Origin: Clostridia bacterium | GTDB lineage: Bacteria > Bacillota > Clostridia > Christensenellales > Aristaeellaceae | Direction of reading: 5' to 3' | Length of the DNA: 64,000 bases | NCBI GenBank assembly: GCA_017521565.1 | Contig: JAFXCE010000066.1 | Span: 40,990 to 104,989 of the forward strand | In this document: positions 34,368 through 43,676 of the stretch, in pieces | Layout: every line of letters begins with the position of its first letter | How positions within the stretch are numbered: the first letter of the stretch is position 1 | Notes under the pieces: model-generated | Database searches by the model: none | Told to the model about the DNA's origin: nothing | What the model saw: the letters and a program-made list of their open reading frames with translations, nothing else | Made by a program: the position numbers and the translations under genes

Positions 34368-37300
34368 ATGCTGAGCACATCTGGCAAAGCCACGGTCCGC
34401 GTGGAAACCGTTTTGCTGCCGACCTATGGAATTGGAAAAGCAGACAAAAACCCCATGTTCCTTGAAAAGCGCGTGTATCAGGGATCCAGCGGCAAGGTCT
34501 ATCCTTTGCCTGTTGTCGACAAGATTCTGGACGAAAAGACCGACCACCCCTATACCGCTGTATGGCTGGAAAACGACTATATCCGCGTCATGGTTCTGCC
34601 AGAGCTGGGCGGCCGCATCCAGCGCGCATACGATAAAACCAACGGCTATGATTTTGTCTACTACAACGAGGTCATCAAGCCCGCGCTCGTCGGCCTCACC
34701 GGTCCGTGGATCTCCGGCGGCATCGAATTCAACTGGCCCCAGCATCACCGTCCGACGACCTACGGCCCGACTGACTGGCGCGTGACGGAAAACGCCGACG
34801 GCAGCAAGTCCGTCGAGCTTTCCGAGGTCGATCAGATGTACGGCACGAAGGGGAAAATGACCTTCACTGTCTATCCTGACAAGGCCTATATCGAAATCAA
34901 GGGCCAGCTCTACAACCGCACCAACCTCCCGCAGACGTTCCTGTGGTGGGCCAATCCCGCCGTTGCCGTCAACGACAATACGCAGTCCGTATTCCCGCCG
35001 GACGTCTGCGCCGTATTTGACCACGGCAAGCGCGATGTATCCAATTTCCCGATTGCCACCGGTGTATACTACAAGCACGACTACGGCGCAGGCGTAGATA
35101 TCTCCCGCTACAAAAATATCCCTGTGCCGACCAGCTACATGTGCGCACACAGCGACTATAATTTTGTCGGCGGCTATGATTACGGCGCAGAGGCCGGTAT
35201 TCTGCACATCGCAGATCACCATATCTCCCCAGGCAAAAAGCAATGGACCTGGGGCAACGGTGACTTCGGTCAGGCATGGGACCGAAACCTCACCGATGAA
35301 AACGGCCCGTATATCGAACTGATGACCGGCATGTTCTGCGACAATCAGCCAGACTTCACATGGCTCAAGCCCTTTGAGGAAAAGACCTTCACGCAGTACT
35401 TCATGCCTTACAAGGCTGCAGGCTATGTGAAAAACGCCAATACAGAGGTCGTGCTGAACCTTGAAAAGCACGACGACACCGCTTCCTTCGTCGTCTATGC
35501 CACCGGCGTCTATCCGGAAGCACGCGTGGTGCTCACCGAAAAAGACAAGGTCATCTATGACCAGACGCTGACCCTCAGTCCGATGAATATCCTCAAGGAT
35601 AGCGTGGAAACATCCGTCGACGAAACTGCGCTCACGCTCGCCGTTTATGACCGCTATGGCCGCAAAATGCTTGACTATGCGCCGCAGGAAAAGAAGATCG
35701 AGGAAATTCCCGATCCAGCCCCGGCCGCAAAGCTGCCGCATGAGATCATGACCTGCGAAGAGCTCTATCTCACCGGCCTGCACATCGAGCAGTATCGTCA
35801 CGCCACCTATCTGCCGGATCCGTATTATCTCGAAGCGCTCAGGCGTGATCCCGGTGATATCCGCGCAAACAACGCATACGGTACGCTGCTGCTCCGCCGC
35901 GGCCTGTTTGCGCAGAGCGAAGCCCATTTCCGCAAGGCCATTGCCCGCATGACCGAGCGCAACCCCAATCCCTATAACAGCGAAGCGATGATCAACCTCG
36001 GCATCGCCCTGCTGTATCAGGGAAAAGACAGCCATGCCTATGACGCCTTCTACAAGGCGACGTGGACGGCCGCCGAGCAGGAGACGGGATTCTATTACCT
36101 TGCCGCAATCGACTGCCGTCGGGGCGATTACCGCCTCGCACTCGAGCATATCGACCGCAGCCTTGTCCGGAATTATCACAACCTCAAAGCGCGTGCGCTT
36201 CGCGGCATGATTCTAGCGGCGCTTGGGCGCAACACAGAAGCCGCCGACTGGTACCGGCAGAATCTTGCGCTTGATGCATTTGACTACATCTCTCGCATTG
36301 AAATGGGCGACATGGACGGCGCGCTCCAGCTGATGGCTGATCGCACCAGCAGCTTTATCGAGTGCGCGATTGACTACGCCGAAGCAGGCTTCTACAAAAA
36401 GGCCGTCGCCGTGCTCGATCTCTGCCATGCCGGCAGCCCGATGCTCGCCTATCACAAGGCGCTTTATGCTGCGAAGTATGATGGCGTGCTGGCCGATGAA
36501 GCCCTTCGTGACGCCGCAAAGCGTGACAGCCTGTACTGCTTCCCCAATAAGCTCGAGGACATTCTCGCGCTTGAATACGCCATTGCACACAATCCGGAGG
36601 ATGCAAAAGCGCCATATTATCTCGGCTGCCTCTGGTATGACAAGCGCCAGTACGAAGCCGCAGCCGCGATGTGGACTAAGAGCGCTGCGCTTGCTCCCTC
36701 CTTCCCCACCGTCTGGCGCAACCTCTCCCTCGCATATTACAACAAGCAAGGCGATGCGGCCAAAGCCCGCAAATGTATGGAGCGCGCATACAGCCTCGAT
36801 GAGACGGACGCCCGCATTCTGCTGGAGCTCGATCAGCTCTACCGCAAGCTGAATATGCCGATTGCTGAGCGCTTTGCATTCCTTGACGCCCATCGGGAGG
36901 TTGTGTTCGTCCGCGACGATCTGACGATCGAATACTGCACGCTGCTCAATTCCATGGGCCGCTATGAGGAAGCGCTCGCGATCATCATGGGCCGCAAGTT
37001 CCACCCGTGGGAAGGCGGAGAAGGCAAAGTCACCACTCAATACGCCGTTGCGCTGACGCAGATGGCGCGCATCGCACTTGATCACGGCGAGGCCGCCAAG
37101 GCCAAAGCGCTGCTTGAGCGCGCACTTGTCTTCCCGCATAATCTTGGTGAGGGCAAGCTCGAGGGCGCAAAGGATAACAACATCTACTACTATCTCGGCC
37201 TGTGCGAGCGCGCGCTGGGCAACAACGACGCCGCTGCCGCACATCTGACCCGTGCTGCAAGCGGCAATGAGGAGCCGGCCAGCGCCATGTATTACAACGA

Positions 37301-37634
37301 CCAGCCCGCCGAGCAGATTCTCTATCAGGGCCTGGCTGCGCTGGAACTGTGCGACAGCGCGCACGCAAGCGCACGCTTCCACAAGCTGATCTCTTACGGC
37401 GAAAAGCACTATTACGACAAGGTATCGATCGATTATTTCGCGGTCTCCCTGCCGGATCTCCAGCTGTTTGACGACGACCTTACCGTCCGTAATCGTGCGC
37501 ACTGTGAGTATCTGATCGCGCTGGGCAGCTATGGCCTCGGCGATAAGGCTCGGGCAGCAAAATGCTACGATGCTGCGCTGGCTATCGACTGCGCACATCA
37601 AGGCGTTATTCTGCACAAGCAGCTCCTGAAATAA
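34368..37634 (+). CDS. DUF5107 domain protein with C-terminal tetratricopeptide repeats
   Basis: A 1088-residue protein without signal peptide. Residues 1-400 form a galactose-mutarotase-like beta-sandwich of the DUF5107 type, with the segments VMVLPELGGRIQRAYDKTNG, ISGGIEFNWPQHHRPTTY and MTGMFCDNQPDF, all with conserved aromatic and His residues common in carbohydrate-binding folds. From about 450 to the end the chain is a series of TPR-like helix pairs (for example GDIRANNAYGTLLLRRGLF, LGIALLYQGKDSHAYDAF, YLGCLWYDKRQYEAAAAM). The role is probably carbohydrate processing or sensing; no activity is proven for the family. AGGAGG precedes the ATG at 34368. Confidence 0.85.
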   Translation: MLSTSGKATVRVETVLLPTYGIGKADKNPMFLEKRVYQGSSGKVYPLPVVDKILDEKTDHPYTAVWLENDYIRVMVLPELGGRIQRAYDKTNGYDFVYYNEVIKPALVGLTGPWISGGIEFNWPQHHRPTTYGPTDWRVTENADGSKSVELSEVDQMYGTKGKMTFTVYPDKAYIEIKGQLYNRTNLPQTFLWWANPAVAVNDNTQSVFPPDVCAVFDHGKRDVSNFPIATGVYYKHDYGAGVDISRYKNIPVPTSYMCAHSDYNFVGGYDYGAEAGILHIADHHISPGKKQWTWGNGDFGQAWDRNLTDENGPYIELMTGMFCDNQPDFTWLKPFEEKTFTQYFMPYKAAGYVKNANTEVVLNLEKHDDTASFVVYATGVYPEARVVLTEKDKVIYDQTLTLSPMNILKDSVETSVDETALTLAVYDRYGRKMLDYAPQEKKIEEIPDPAPAAKLPHEIMTCEELYLTGLHIEQYRHATYLPDPYYLEALRRDPGDIRANNAYGTLLLRRGLFAQSEAHFRKAIARMTERNPNPYNSEAMINLGIALLYQGKDSHAYDAFYKATWTAAEQETGFYYLAAIDCRRGDYRLALEHIDRSLVRNYHNLKARALRGMILAALGRNTEAADWYRQNLALDAFDYISRIEMGDMDGALQLMADRTSSFIECAIDYAEAGFYKKAVAVLDLCHAGSPMLAYHKALYAAKYDGVLADEALRDAAKRDSLYCFPNKLEDILALEYAIAHNPEDAKAPYYLGCLWYDKRQYEAAAAMWTKSAALAPSFPTVWRNLSLAYYNKQGDAAKARKCMERAYSLDETDARILLELDQLYRKLNMPIAERFAFLDAHREVVFVRDDLTIEYCTLLNSMGRYEEALAIIMGRKFHPWEGGEGKVTTQYAVALTQMARIALDHGEAAKAKALLERALVFPHNLGEGKLEGAKDNNIYYYLGLCERALGNNDAAAAHLTRAASGNEEPASAMYYNDQPAEQILYQGLAALELCDSAHASARFHKLISYGEKHYYDKVSIDYFAVSLPDLQLFDDDLTVRNRAHCEYLIALGSYGLGDKARAAKCYDAALAIDCAHQGVILHKQLLK

Positions 37635-37700
37635 GCGTCGTTTCCCGGCAGCGGCCGAATAAAGCGGCTCGCAGCATGATTTCATCTCTTGTACAACATA

Positions 37701-37730
37701 AAAGCTGTCAGGCATCTGTCTGACAGCTTT
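37701..37730. terminator. Bidirectional terminator
   Basis: AAAGCTGTCAG, eight-base loop, CTGACAGCTTT; shared by the DUF5107-TPR gene and the convergent PHP gene. Confidence 0.88.
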
Positions 37731-37739
37731 ATTATAGGT

Positions 37740-38780
37740 TTAAGCCTCCAGCGGCGGCAAACCGATCTCATCGCGGAAGAAGCCGCGCGTATCCGCCCAG
37801 CGTCCCTGCGCATCCTGAACAGACACGCGGATATAGCGGGCATCTTTGTCGATCTCAAAATCCGCGCAGGTCAGGCTCTCTCCGGGCGCGGCATGCAGCA
37901 TGCCCGGGCGCTTTCCACCGTTGTACAGGAAGATATGCGCGGCCTCCGAGCATTCTACATGCAGCCGGTTTCCTTCGATGGATACCTCGCGGAACACCGG
38001 ACCCATAGAGGCGTACATTTCGCCCTGTTCCATTGCATGGATCACGCTGCTGTAGGTAAAGTCATTCGGCATGATCATTGTGAATGCGCCGAAGGAATCG
38101 TTATTCGGATGATCCACCGGATAGACATTGTGGTTATCATCCGTGCCATGGCAGAAGATGCGTTTGCCGTTATACAGCATCTTGTCATACAGCGCGCCGC
38201 AGTACTCAAGCCCATTTGAGACGTAGGAACCGTAGTTGCAGATTTCCATGCTGAAGCAGCCCTCATGCGCCAGAATATCCGCCTCATCCTCCATCGACCA
38301 ATACGGATGGTTATAGGCCACGATATAGCCGTTTTCTTTCGCCGTACGAATGAATTCATCGATATACTCACGGGTATACTCGCGGGGGCGCTCGCTGCCT
38401 GCACGCGCCTTGATCTCATGGAAAGCATTATCCCTGCGCAGGTATTTGCAGAAGGTTTCATTATAGCAGATCATGGTCGTATTCTGCGGCTCCCGGGCAA
38501 AGAGATTGAGGTGCACCTCTTTGTTATAGGGATTGTAGCGTCCCAGCTTATCCGGACGAATATAGCACTCATAGCCCGTGATCAGCAAAAAATCCGGCTC
38601 TGCAAGCTGCTGATGATGATGCGGACGCTCATGGTCGGTGATGGCGAGAATATCATAGCCGTGCGATTTGTAGAGCGCTTTGAGCGCTTCCGGCGTCAGG
38701 TTGCCATCCGAAAGGATGCTGTGGCAATGCAGATTTGCCTTATACTGTTTTCGATTGGGCGAGATTAAGTATTTCTTCAT
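37740..38780 (-). CDS. PHP-domain metal-dependent phosphoesterase
   Basis: A 346-residue protein. The PHP metal motifs are present: ANLHCHSILSDG (residues 15-26), ILAITDHE, and the later IVAYNHPYW and HGTDDNHN. These coordinate a trinuclear metal centre in phosphoesterases and PHP nucleases. The last 70 residues form a small beta domain. AAGGAG precedes the ATG at 38780 by eight bases. The upstream leader contains copy A of the 100-bp repeat element and a good promoter. Confidence 0.85.
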   Translation of the reverse strand: MKKYLISPNRKQYKANLHCHSILSDGNLTPEALKALYKSHGYDILAITDHERPHHHQQLAEPDFLLITGYECYIRPDKLGRYNPYNKEVHLNLFAREPQNTTMICYNETFCKYLRRDNAFHEIKARAGSERPREYTREYIDEFIRTAKENGYIVAYNHPYWSMEDEADILAHEGCFSMEICNYGSYVSNGLEYCGALYDKMLYNGKRIFCHGTDDNHNVYPVDHPNNDSFGAFTMIMPNDFTYSSVIHAMEQGEMYASMGPVFREVSIEGNRLHVECSEAAHIFLYNGGKRPGMLHAAPGESLTCADFEIDKDARYIRVSVQDAQGRWADTRGFFRDEIGLPPLEA

Positions 38781-38838
38781 CACATTTTCTCCTTATCCGC
38801 AGGATATGACCGGTATCCGGCGCATGGCTGCCCGTGCT

Positions 38839-38938
38839 TTTTGTTATGTAAATCTTTGAGCAAAACCTTGGGCTCGGCTGCAAAGCAGCAAGGTTTACAG
38901 CAGTTTGTCGATGATGCCACCGGCAGCATGCCGGTTTG
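38839..38938 (-). repeat. 100-bp dispersed structured element, copy A (PHP-gene leader)
   Basis: 97 of 100 bases match copy B at 51919-52018; mismatches are at 38867, 38911 and 38919. Read on the minus strand it begins with hairpin CCGGCA-TGC-TGCCGG, then TGTAAA...TTTACA enclosing CCTTG...CAAGG and the small hairpin GCTGC-TTT-GCAGC. The predicted transcription start of the PHP gene (about 38937) falls at its very edge, so it would form the 5' end of that mRNA. Confidence 0.85.
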
Positions 38939-38943
38939 TTTTC

Positions 38944-38972
38944 ATCTTATCATGACCATGATGCAGTGTCAA
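38944..38972 (-). promoter_or_regulatory. Predicted promoter of the PHP gene
   Basis: Minus strand TTGACA (38972-38967) and TAAGAT (38949-38944), spacer 17. The expected start coincides with the border of the 100-bp element, leaving a leader of about 157 bases. Confidence 0.65.
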
Positions 38973-39072
38973 GAAAGCAAAGGTTCTGCAAAAGACGGAC
39001 TACACAAACAGAACAGAATCTCATTTCTGCACAAAGGTCTTAATTCAGCCCATAAGACACGCCATCAACAGA

Positions 39073-39101
39073 TTGACATCATTACTCTACCGCAGTAAAA
39101 T
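39073..39101 (+). promoter_or_regulatory. Predicted promoter of the DUF554 gene
   Basis: TTGACA (39073-39078) and TAAAAT (39096-39101), spacer 17. Nothing else is seen between here and the PHP promoter. Confidence 0.7.
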
Positions 39102-39169
39102 GTCATGTATCAACCTGAACAAAGAGCAGCTGAAGCTGTCAAATAGAAACAGAAGGGAAATCATGTGCT

Positions 39170-39847
39170 ATGCTGGGTACAATTGTAAATACCGCAACCA
39201 TCATCACCGGAAGCGTCATCGGAAGCACCTTCAAGAAGGGCATCAAGGAAAACCATCAGGCTGCGCTCTTCACAGCCATGGGGATGGCTGCCACTGGTCT
39301 GGGGATCAACGCCATCGTCCAGAACATGCCCAAGAGCAACTATCCTGTTTTGTTTATTGTCAGCCTAGCCCTCGGCGGACTTCTGGGGAGCATTCTGAAT
39401 CTTGATGAGGGCTTTCAGCATCTCGCGGACCGATTTTCCGTTGGTCATCTCAGCAAAGGCTTATCCACCGGCATTCTGCTTTTCTGCATCGGTACACTTT
39501 CCATTCTCGGTCCGATTCAAAGCGCACTGAATGGCGATCATACCTACCTTTTTACCAATGCCACGCTGGACTTTGTCACCTCGATGGTTTTGGCGTCCAC
39601 ATATGGCATCGGCATCGCGCTGACAGCCATTGTGCTCTTTTGCTGGCAGGGAAGCATTTACCTGCTTGCCCTTATGCTGGGTTCATTTATGACGCCGGAT
39701 ATGATGACCGAGTTGTCCATTGTCGGCGGCTTTCTCATCTTCGGTTCCGGTCTTTCTATTCTGGGTATCAAGGACTGCAAAACCATGAATATGCTGCCCA
39801 GTCTGCTCATCCCGCTGGTTTTCTGCGCTGCAATGGGCTTGTTCTGA
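39170..39847 (+). CDS. DUF554 family membrane protein (YqgA-like)
   Basis: A 225-residue protein with six to seven membrane helices and many glycines. The N-terminus LGTIVNTATIITGSVIGSTF, the block FLILFCIGTLSILGPIQSAL-like (ILLFCIGTLSILGPIQ) and the TLDFVTSMVLASTYGIGI stretch match DUF554 proteins, presumed transporters without known substrate. GAAGGG is 12 bases before the ATG, a little distant. It has its own promoter and terminator. Confidence 0.88.
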   Translation: MLGTIVNTATIITGSVIGSTFKKGIKENHQAALFTAMGMAATGLGINAIVQNMPKSNYPVLFIVSLALGGLLGSILNLDEGFQHLADRFSVGHLSKGLSTGILLFCIGTLSILGPIQSALNGDHTYLFTNATLDFVTSMVLASTYGIGIALTAIVLFCWQGSIYLLALMLGSFMTPDMMTELSIVGGFLIFGSGLSILGIKDCKTMNMLPSLLIPLVFCAAMGLF

Positions 39848-39938
39848 CCATTTTCTCTGTTTCTTCTCTCATATCAAATGCAGCAGCTGAACGAATTATA
39901 AAGAGAAAAGAATGCTGCAAAGTATCATACCTGTTAAG

Positions 39939-39973
39939 AGTCCGGTTCGGTTATATGCTGAACTGGACTTTTT
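39939..39973 (+). terminator. Terminator downstream of the DUF554 gene
   Basis: AGTCCGGTTC and GAACTGGACT pair (one G-T) around an 11-base loop and are followed by five T. Confidence 0.8.
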
Positions 39974-39994
39974 CTATTGGAGTCATGCACTTGC

Positions 39995-40141
39995 TCAATA
40001 TCGGAAAGCGTACGCTTTCTTCAGAGCTGTCAAAGCAAAATCAGGATGCTTATCCATCAACGCCGCAGCAGCCAATCCACAGCGCATACAAACAACATCT
40101 GTTTGTCCCGTACCTTTTCTTCCCCATTCTTTTTTCGTCAT
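39995..40141 (-). CDS. Possible small protein or gene remnant, 48 residues
   Basis: A minus-strand frame from ATG at 40141 to TGA at 39995 encodes a protein-like sequence (starts MTKKEWGRKGTGQTDVVC, then MRCGLAAAALMDKHPD and ALKKAYAFRY). It has a CxxC and a plausible helical tail, but no ribosome binding site is visible and no family is recognised. It sits in an otherwise empty 400-base gap between a terminator and a divergent promoter. It may be a decayed gene. Confidence 0.3.
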   Translation of the reverse strand: MTKKEWGRKGTGQTDVVCMRCGLAAAALMDKHPDFALTALKKAYAFRY

Positions 40142-40188
40142 CAAAATGACGCCAATGAATCGTTATCCCGCAAATTCCGTTCAATTTG

Positions 40189-40217
40189 TTGACATATTTA
40201 ATCGAAAATGGTAGAAT
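40189..40217 (+). promoter_or_regulatory. Predicted promoter of the aryl/2-oxoacid operon
   Basis: Perfect TTGACA (40189-40194) and TAGAAT (40212-40217), spacer 17, ending 33 bases before the GTG start. Confidence 0.75.
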
Positions 40218-40249
40218 TGTAGCAAATGTGATCAAAAGGAGAATCTGCT

Positions 40250-41887
40250 GTGCTGCTTACGGATTATCTGGAGCGAAACGCAAGACTCTGGGGCATGGAA
40301 ACCGCATTGGTCGAAATCAACCCCTCCGAAGAACGCGATCAGGCTGTCACCTGGCGCGAATTCAATCTGATTGAAAGCGCAAATCCCGATGCTCCCTATC
40401 GCCGCGAGCTCAGTTGGACGGACTTTGACCGGCGTGCAAACCGCTTTGCCAATCTGCTGCTCAGTCGCGGCATCCCTCGGGGAACCAAAGTTGCCATCCT
40501 GCTGATGAATTGCCTTGAATGGCTCCCCATATATTTCGGCATTCTTAAAGCCGGCTGTGTCGCCGTTCCGATGAATTTCCGCTATTCAAGCGATGAAATC
40601 AAATACTGCCTTGAGCTCGCAGATGCGCAAGTTCTGCTCTTCGGACCGGAATTTGTCAGCCGTATGGATGCGATCCATGATGAGCTGACCGGTCTTCGCT
40701 TCATGTTCTATGTCGGCAGGAACGGCCCTGCATATACCGAAGATGGTATGCGCCTGATGACGTACTGTTCCTCCAATCCCCCTCCGGTTGCGCTCAGTGA
40801 CGCAGACCACGCCGCGATTTATTTCTCATCCGGTACAACCGGATTTCCTAAAGCCATTCTTCACAACCATCGTGCCCTGGCGCATGCCTGCGAAGTCGAA
40901 CAAGCGCATCATGGCCAGCAGCGCAGCGATGTTTTTCTGTGCATTCCTCCGCTGTATCATACCGGTGCAAAGATGCACTGGTTTGGTTCACTCTTTTCCG
41001 GAAGCAAAGCGGTCCTGCTGCGCGGCGTGAAGCCTGAATGGATCCTTCGCGCCATCAGTGACGAACATTGCTCCATTGTCTGGCTCCTTGTGCCGTGGGC
41101 GCAGGATCTGCTGGACGCCGTTAGCAGCGGTCGCGTAAATCTCTCAGACTACGGCCTCGACCAGTGGCGTCTGATGCATATCGGCGCACAGCCTGTTCCT
41201 CCTAGTCTGATCAATCGCTGGCTGAAGGTCTTCCCGCATCATCAATACGACACGAATTACGGTCTCTCCGAATCCATCGGTCCTGGCTGCGTGCATCTGG
41301 GTGTCGAAAATATACATAAGGTCGGCGCGATTGGCAAACCGGGATACAACTGGCACGCGAAAATTGTCTCCCCTGCCGGCGAACAGGTGGCGCAAGGCGA
41401 TGTGGGCGAATTGATCGTTCACGGCGACGGCGTTATGCTCTGCTACTATAAAAACGAAGAAGCGACCAATGAAGTCCTCAAAGATGGCTGGCTCTACACC
41501 GGAGATATGGCTCGTATGGACGAGGACGGTTTCATCTATCTTGTAGATCGCAAAAAGGACGTCGTCATCTCTGGCGGTGAAAACCTCTATCCTGTGCAGA
41601 TCGAGGACTTCATGCGCGGCTTTGATAAGATCAAGGATGTCGCGGTCATCGGTCTCCCCCATCCGCGCCTTGGCGAAATCGCCGCCGCTATCGTGGAAAT
41701 CAAGGAAGGCATGACCTGCACTGAAGAGGAAATCAGCGCATTCTGCGAAGGCATGCCCCGCTACAAACGCCCCCGCAAGATCATCTTTGATAAGGTTCCC
41801 CGCAATCCCACAGGCAAAATTGAAAAGCCAGTTCTTCGCGAAAAGTATTGCCGCGGTCGTCTGGTCGAAGCACAGATCACCAGCTGA
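40250..41887 (+). CDS. AMP-binding acyl-CoA ligase
   Basis: A 545-residue adenylate-forming enzyme beginning with GTG; AAGGAG lies eight bases upstream. AIYFSSGTTGFPKAILHN is the P-loop-like motif, then YGLSESIGPG, LYTGDMARMDEDGF and DRKKDVVISGGENLYPVQIE, and the catalytic Lys in NPTGKIEKPVLREKY. It probably activates an aromatic or branched acid related to the IorAB reaction. First gene of a five-gene operon with iorA 45 bases downstream. Confidence 0.9.
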   Translation: MLLTDYLERNARLWGMETALVEINPSEERDQAVTWREFNLIESANPDAPYRRELSWTDFDRRANRFANLLLSRGIPRGTKVAILLMNCLEWLPIYFGILKAGCVAVPMNFRYSSDEIKYCLELADAQVLLFGPEFVSRMDAIHDELTGLRFMFYVGRNGPAYTEDGMRLMTYCSSNPPPVALSDADHAAIYFSSGTTGFPKAILHNHRALAHACEVEQAHHGQQRSDVFLCIPPLYHTGAKMHWFGSLFSGSKAVLLRGVKPEWILRAISDEHCSIVWLLVPWAQDLLDAVSSGRVNLSDYGLDQWRLMHIGAQPVPPSLINRWLKVFPHHQYDTNYGLSESIGPGCVHLGVENIHKVGAIGKPGYNWHAKIVSPAGEQVAQGDVGELIVHGDGVMLCYYKNEEATNEVLKDGWLYTGDMARMDEDGFIYLVDRKKDVVISGGENLYPVQIEDFMRGFDKIKDVAVIGLPHPRLGEIAAAIVEIKEGMTCTEEEISAFCEGMPRYKRPRKIIFDKVPRNPTGKIEKPVLREKYCRGRLVEAQITS

Positions 41888-41931
41888 TTCCCGGTACTGC
41901 AAGACATATATCAAACTCGGGAGGAATCTCC

Positions 41932-43674
41932 ATGAAACAGCTCATGCTGGGCAACGAAGCTGTTGCCCGCGGTCTCTACGAGGCCGGGTGTGCATTTGTA
42001 TCAAGCTACCCAGGCACACCGTCCACCGAAATCACTGAAGCAGCAGCTAAATATGCCGAAATATACGCTGAGTGGGCCCCAAACGAGAAGGTTGCCATGG
42101 AATCTGCGTTTGGCGCATGCCTGGCAGGCAAGCGCAGCTTCTGCGGCATGAAGCATGTCGGTCTCAACGTTGCAGCTGATCCGCTCTTCACCATCGGTTA
42201 CACCGGCGTGAACGCCGGTATGGTCATCGGCGTAGCGGATGACGCGGGCATGCACTCCAGTCAGAATGAACAGGATTCCCGTCATTACGCCCGCGCCTCA
42301 AAGATCCCCATGCTCGAGCCGAGCGATAGCGCTGAGGCTCTTGCCTTCACCAAGTTGGCCTATACGCTTTCCGAGCAGTTTGATACTCCTGTTCTTCTCA
42401 AAATGTGTACGCGCATTGCGCACTCCCAGAGCGTCGTTGAAACGGGGGATCGCACAGAGATTTCTAAACCTTACGAGAAAAATCCGCAGAAGTATATCAT
42501 GATGCCCGGCAACGCCAAGCGCCGCCATCCCATCGTGGAGGCGCGTACCAAAGCGCTGGTCAATTGGGCTGAAACTGCGCCGATCAACTACGTTGAAGCG
42601 GGCGCCGATCATAGCCGCGGCATCATCACGTCCTCCACCGCCTATCAGTACGTAAAGGAAGTCTGCGGCGATCGCTATCCTGTACTGAAGCTCGGTATGA
42701 TCTGGCCGATGCCGGAAAAGAAGATCCTTGACTTCGCTGCAGCGGTTGATGAGCTTGTCGTTGTTGAGGAGCTGGACAGCTTCATCGAGGCACATTGTCT
42801 CTCCCTCGGCCTCAAGGTCACCGGCAAGTCGCTCTTCCCCTGCATTGACGAATTCAGCCAGAATCTGGTTGCACAGAAACTAGGTATGCAGCTCGCATGC
42901 ACCGGCTGCAAGGTAGAAGACGCCATTCCTGCCCGCCCACCGGTGATGTGCGCCGGCTGTCCACATAGGAGTCTGTTCTATACGCTTGCCAAGAACAAGA
43001 TCACGGCTCTGGGCGATATCGGCTGCTACACGTTAGGCGCTGTGCCGCCGCTGGCTGCTCTGGACACCACCATCTGCATGGGCGCATCGATTTCCGGTGC
43101 GCATGGCTTCACCAAAGCGCTCGCAGGCGCCGCTGACAACAAAACTGTCGCTGTCATCGGCGATTCCACCTTCATGCATTCCGGTGTCACGGGTCTGATC
43201 AACGTTGCCTACAACGAGTCCAATACGACGGTCATCATCGTCGATAACTCCATCACCGGCATGACCGGCCACCAGCAGAATCCCACCACCGGTATGAATC
43301 TCAAGGGCGATCCCTGCACAAAGATCGATTTGGAAACCCTGTGCCGCGCCGTAGGCATCCGCCGCGTACGCGTGGTTGATCCCTATAACCTGAAGGAAAC
43401 CGAGACAGCGCTCCTTGAAGAGCTCGCGGCCAATGAGCCGTCCGTGATCATCAGCCGCCGTCCGTGCGCGCTGCTCAAGTATGTGAAGCATGAAAAGCCC
43501 GTCGCGGTTGATCCGGACAAGTGCCGCAGCTGTAAGCTGTGCATGAAGATCGGTTGTCCGGCCATCAGCATGAAGGATGGCAAGGCCACGATCGACAACA
43601 CGCTGTGTACGGGCTGCGGTGTATGCACGCAGCTTTGCCACTTCGGCGCGCTGCATGGCGGAAAGGAGGCGTGA
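41932..43674 (+). CDS. iorA: Indolepyruvate ferredoxin oxidoreductase, alpha subunit
   Basis: A 580-residue subunit of the thiamine-diphosphate enzyme that oxidatively decarboxylates aryl pyruvates to aryl-acetyl-CoA with reduction of ferredoxin. The N-terminus has GNEAVARGLYEAGCAFVSSYPGTPSTEI, the middle has MCAGCPHRSLFY, and the TPP-binding part has VIGDSTFMHSGVTGLINVAYN. Two C-terminal [4Fe-4S] motifs are seen: CRSCKLCMKIGCP and CTGCGVCTQLC. The start at 41932 follows GGAGG; an earlier start lies inside the preceding gene. Followed within two bases by iorB. Confidence 0.95.
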   Translation: MKQLMLGNEAVARGLYEAGCAFVSSYPGTPSTEITEAAAKYAEIYAEWAPNEKVAMESAFGACLAGKRSFCGMKHVGLNVAADPLFTIGYTGVNAGMVIGVADDAGMHSSQNEQDSRHYARASKIPMLEPSDSAEALAFTKLAYTLSEQFDTPVLLKMCTRIAHSQSVVETGDRTEISKPYEKNPQKYIMMPGNAKRRHPIVEARTKALVNWAETAPINYVEAGADHSRGIITSSTAYQYVKEVCGDRYPVLKLGMIWPMPEKKILDFAAAVDELVVVEELDSFIEAHCLSLGLKVTGKSLFPCIDEFSQNLVAQKLGMQLACTGCKVEDAIPARPPVMCAGCPHRSLFYTLAKNKITALGDIGCYTLGAVPPLAALDTTICMGASISGAHGFTKALAGAADNKTVAVIGDSTFMHSGVTGLINVAYNESNTTVIIVDNSITGMTGHQQNPTTGMNLKGDPCTKIDLETLCRAVGIRRVRVVDPYNLKETETALLEELAANEPSVIISRRPCALLKYVKHEKPVAVDPDKCRSCKLCMKIGCPAISMKDGKATIDNTLCTGCGVCTQLCHFGALHGGKEA

Positions 43675-43676
43675 GC

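Noticed and set aside
34233..36179. A 648-codon minus-strand frame opposite the DUF5107-TPR gene
   Set aside because: Antisense shadow; the plus-strand protein has recognisable domains, promoter and ribosome site.
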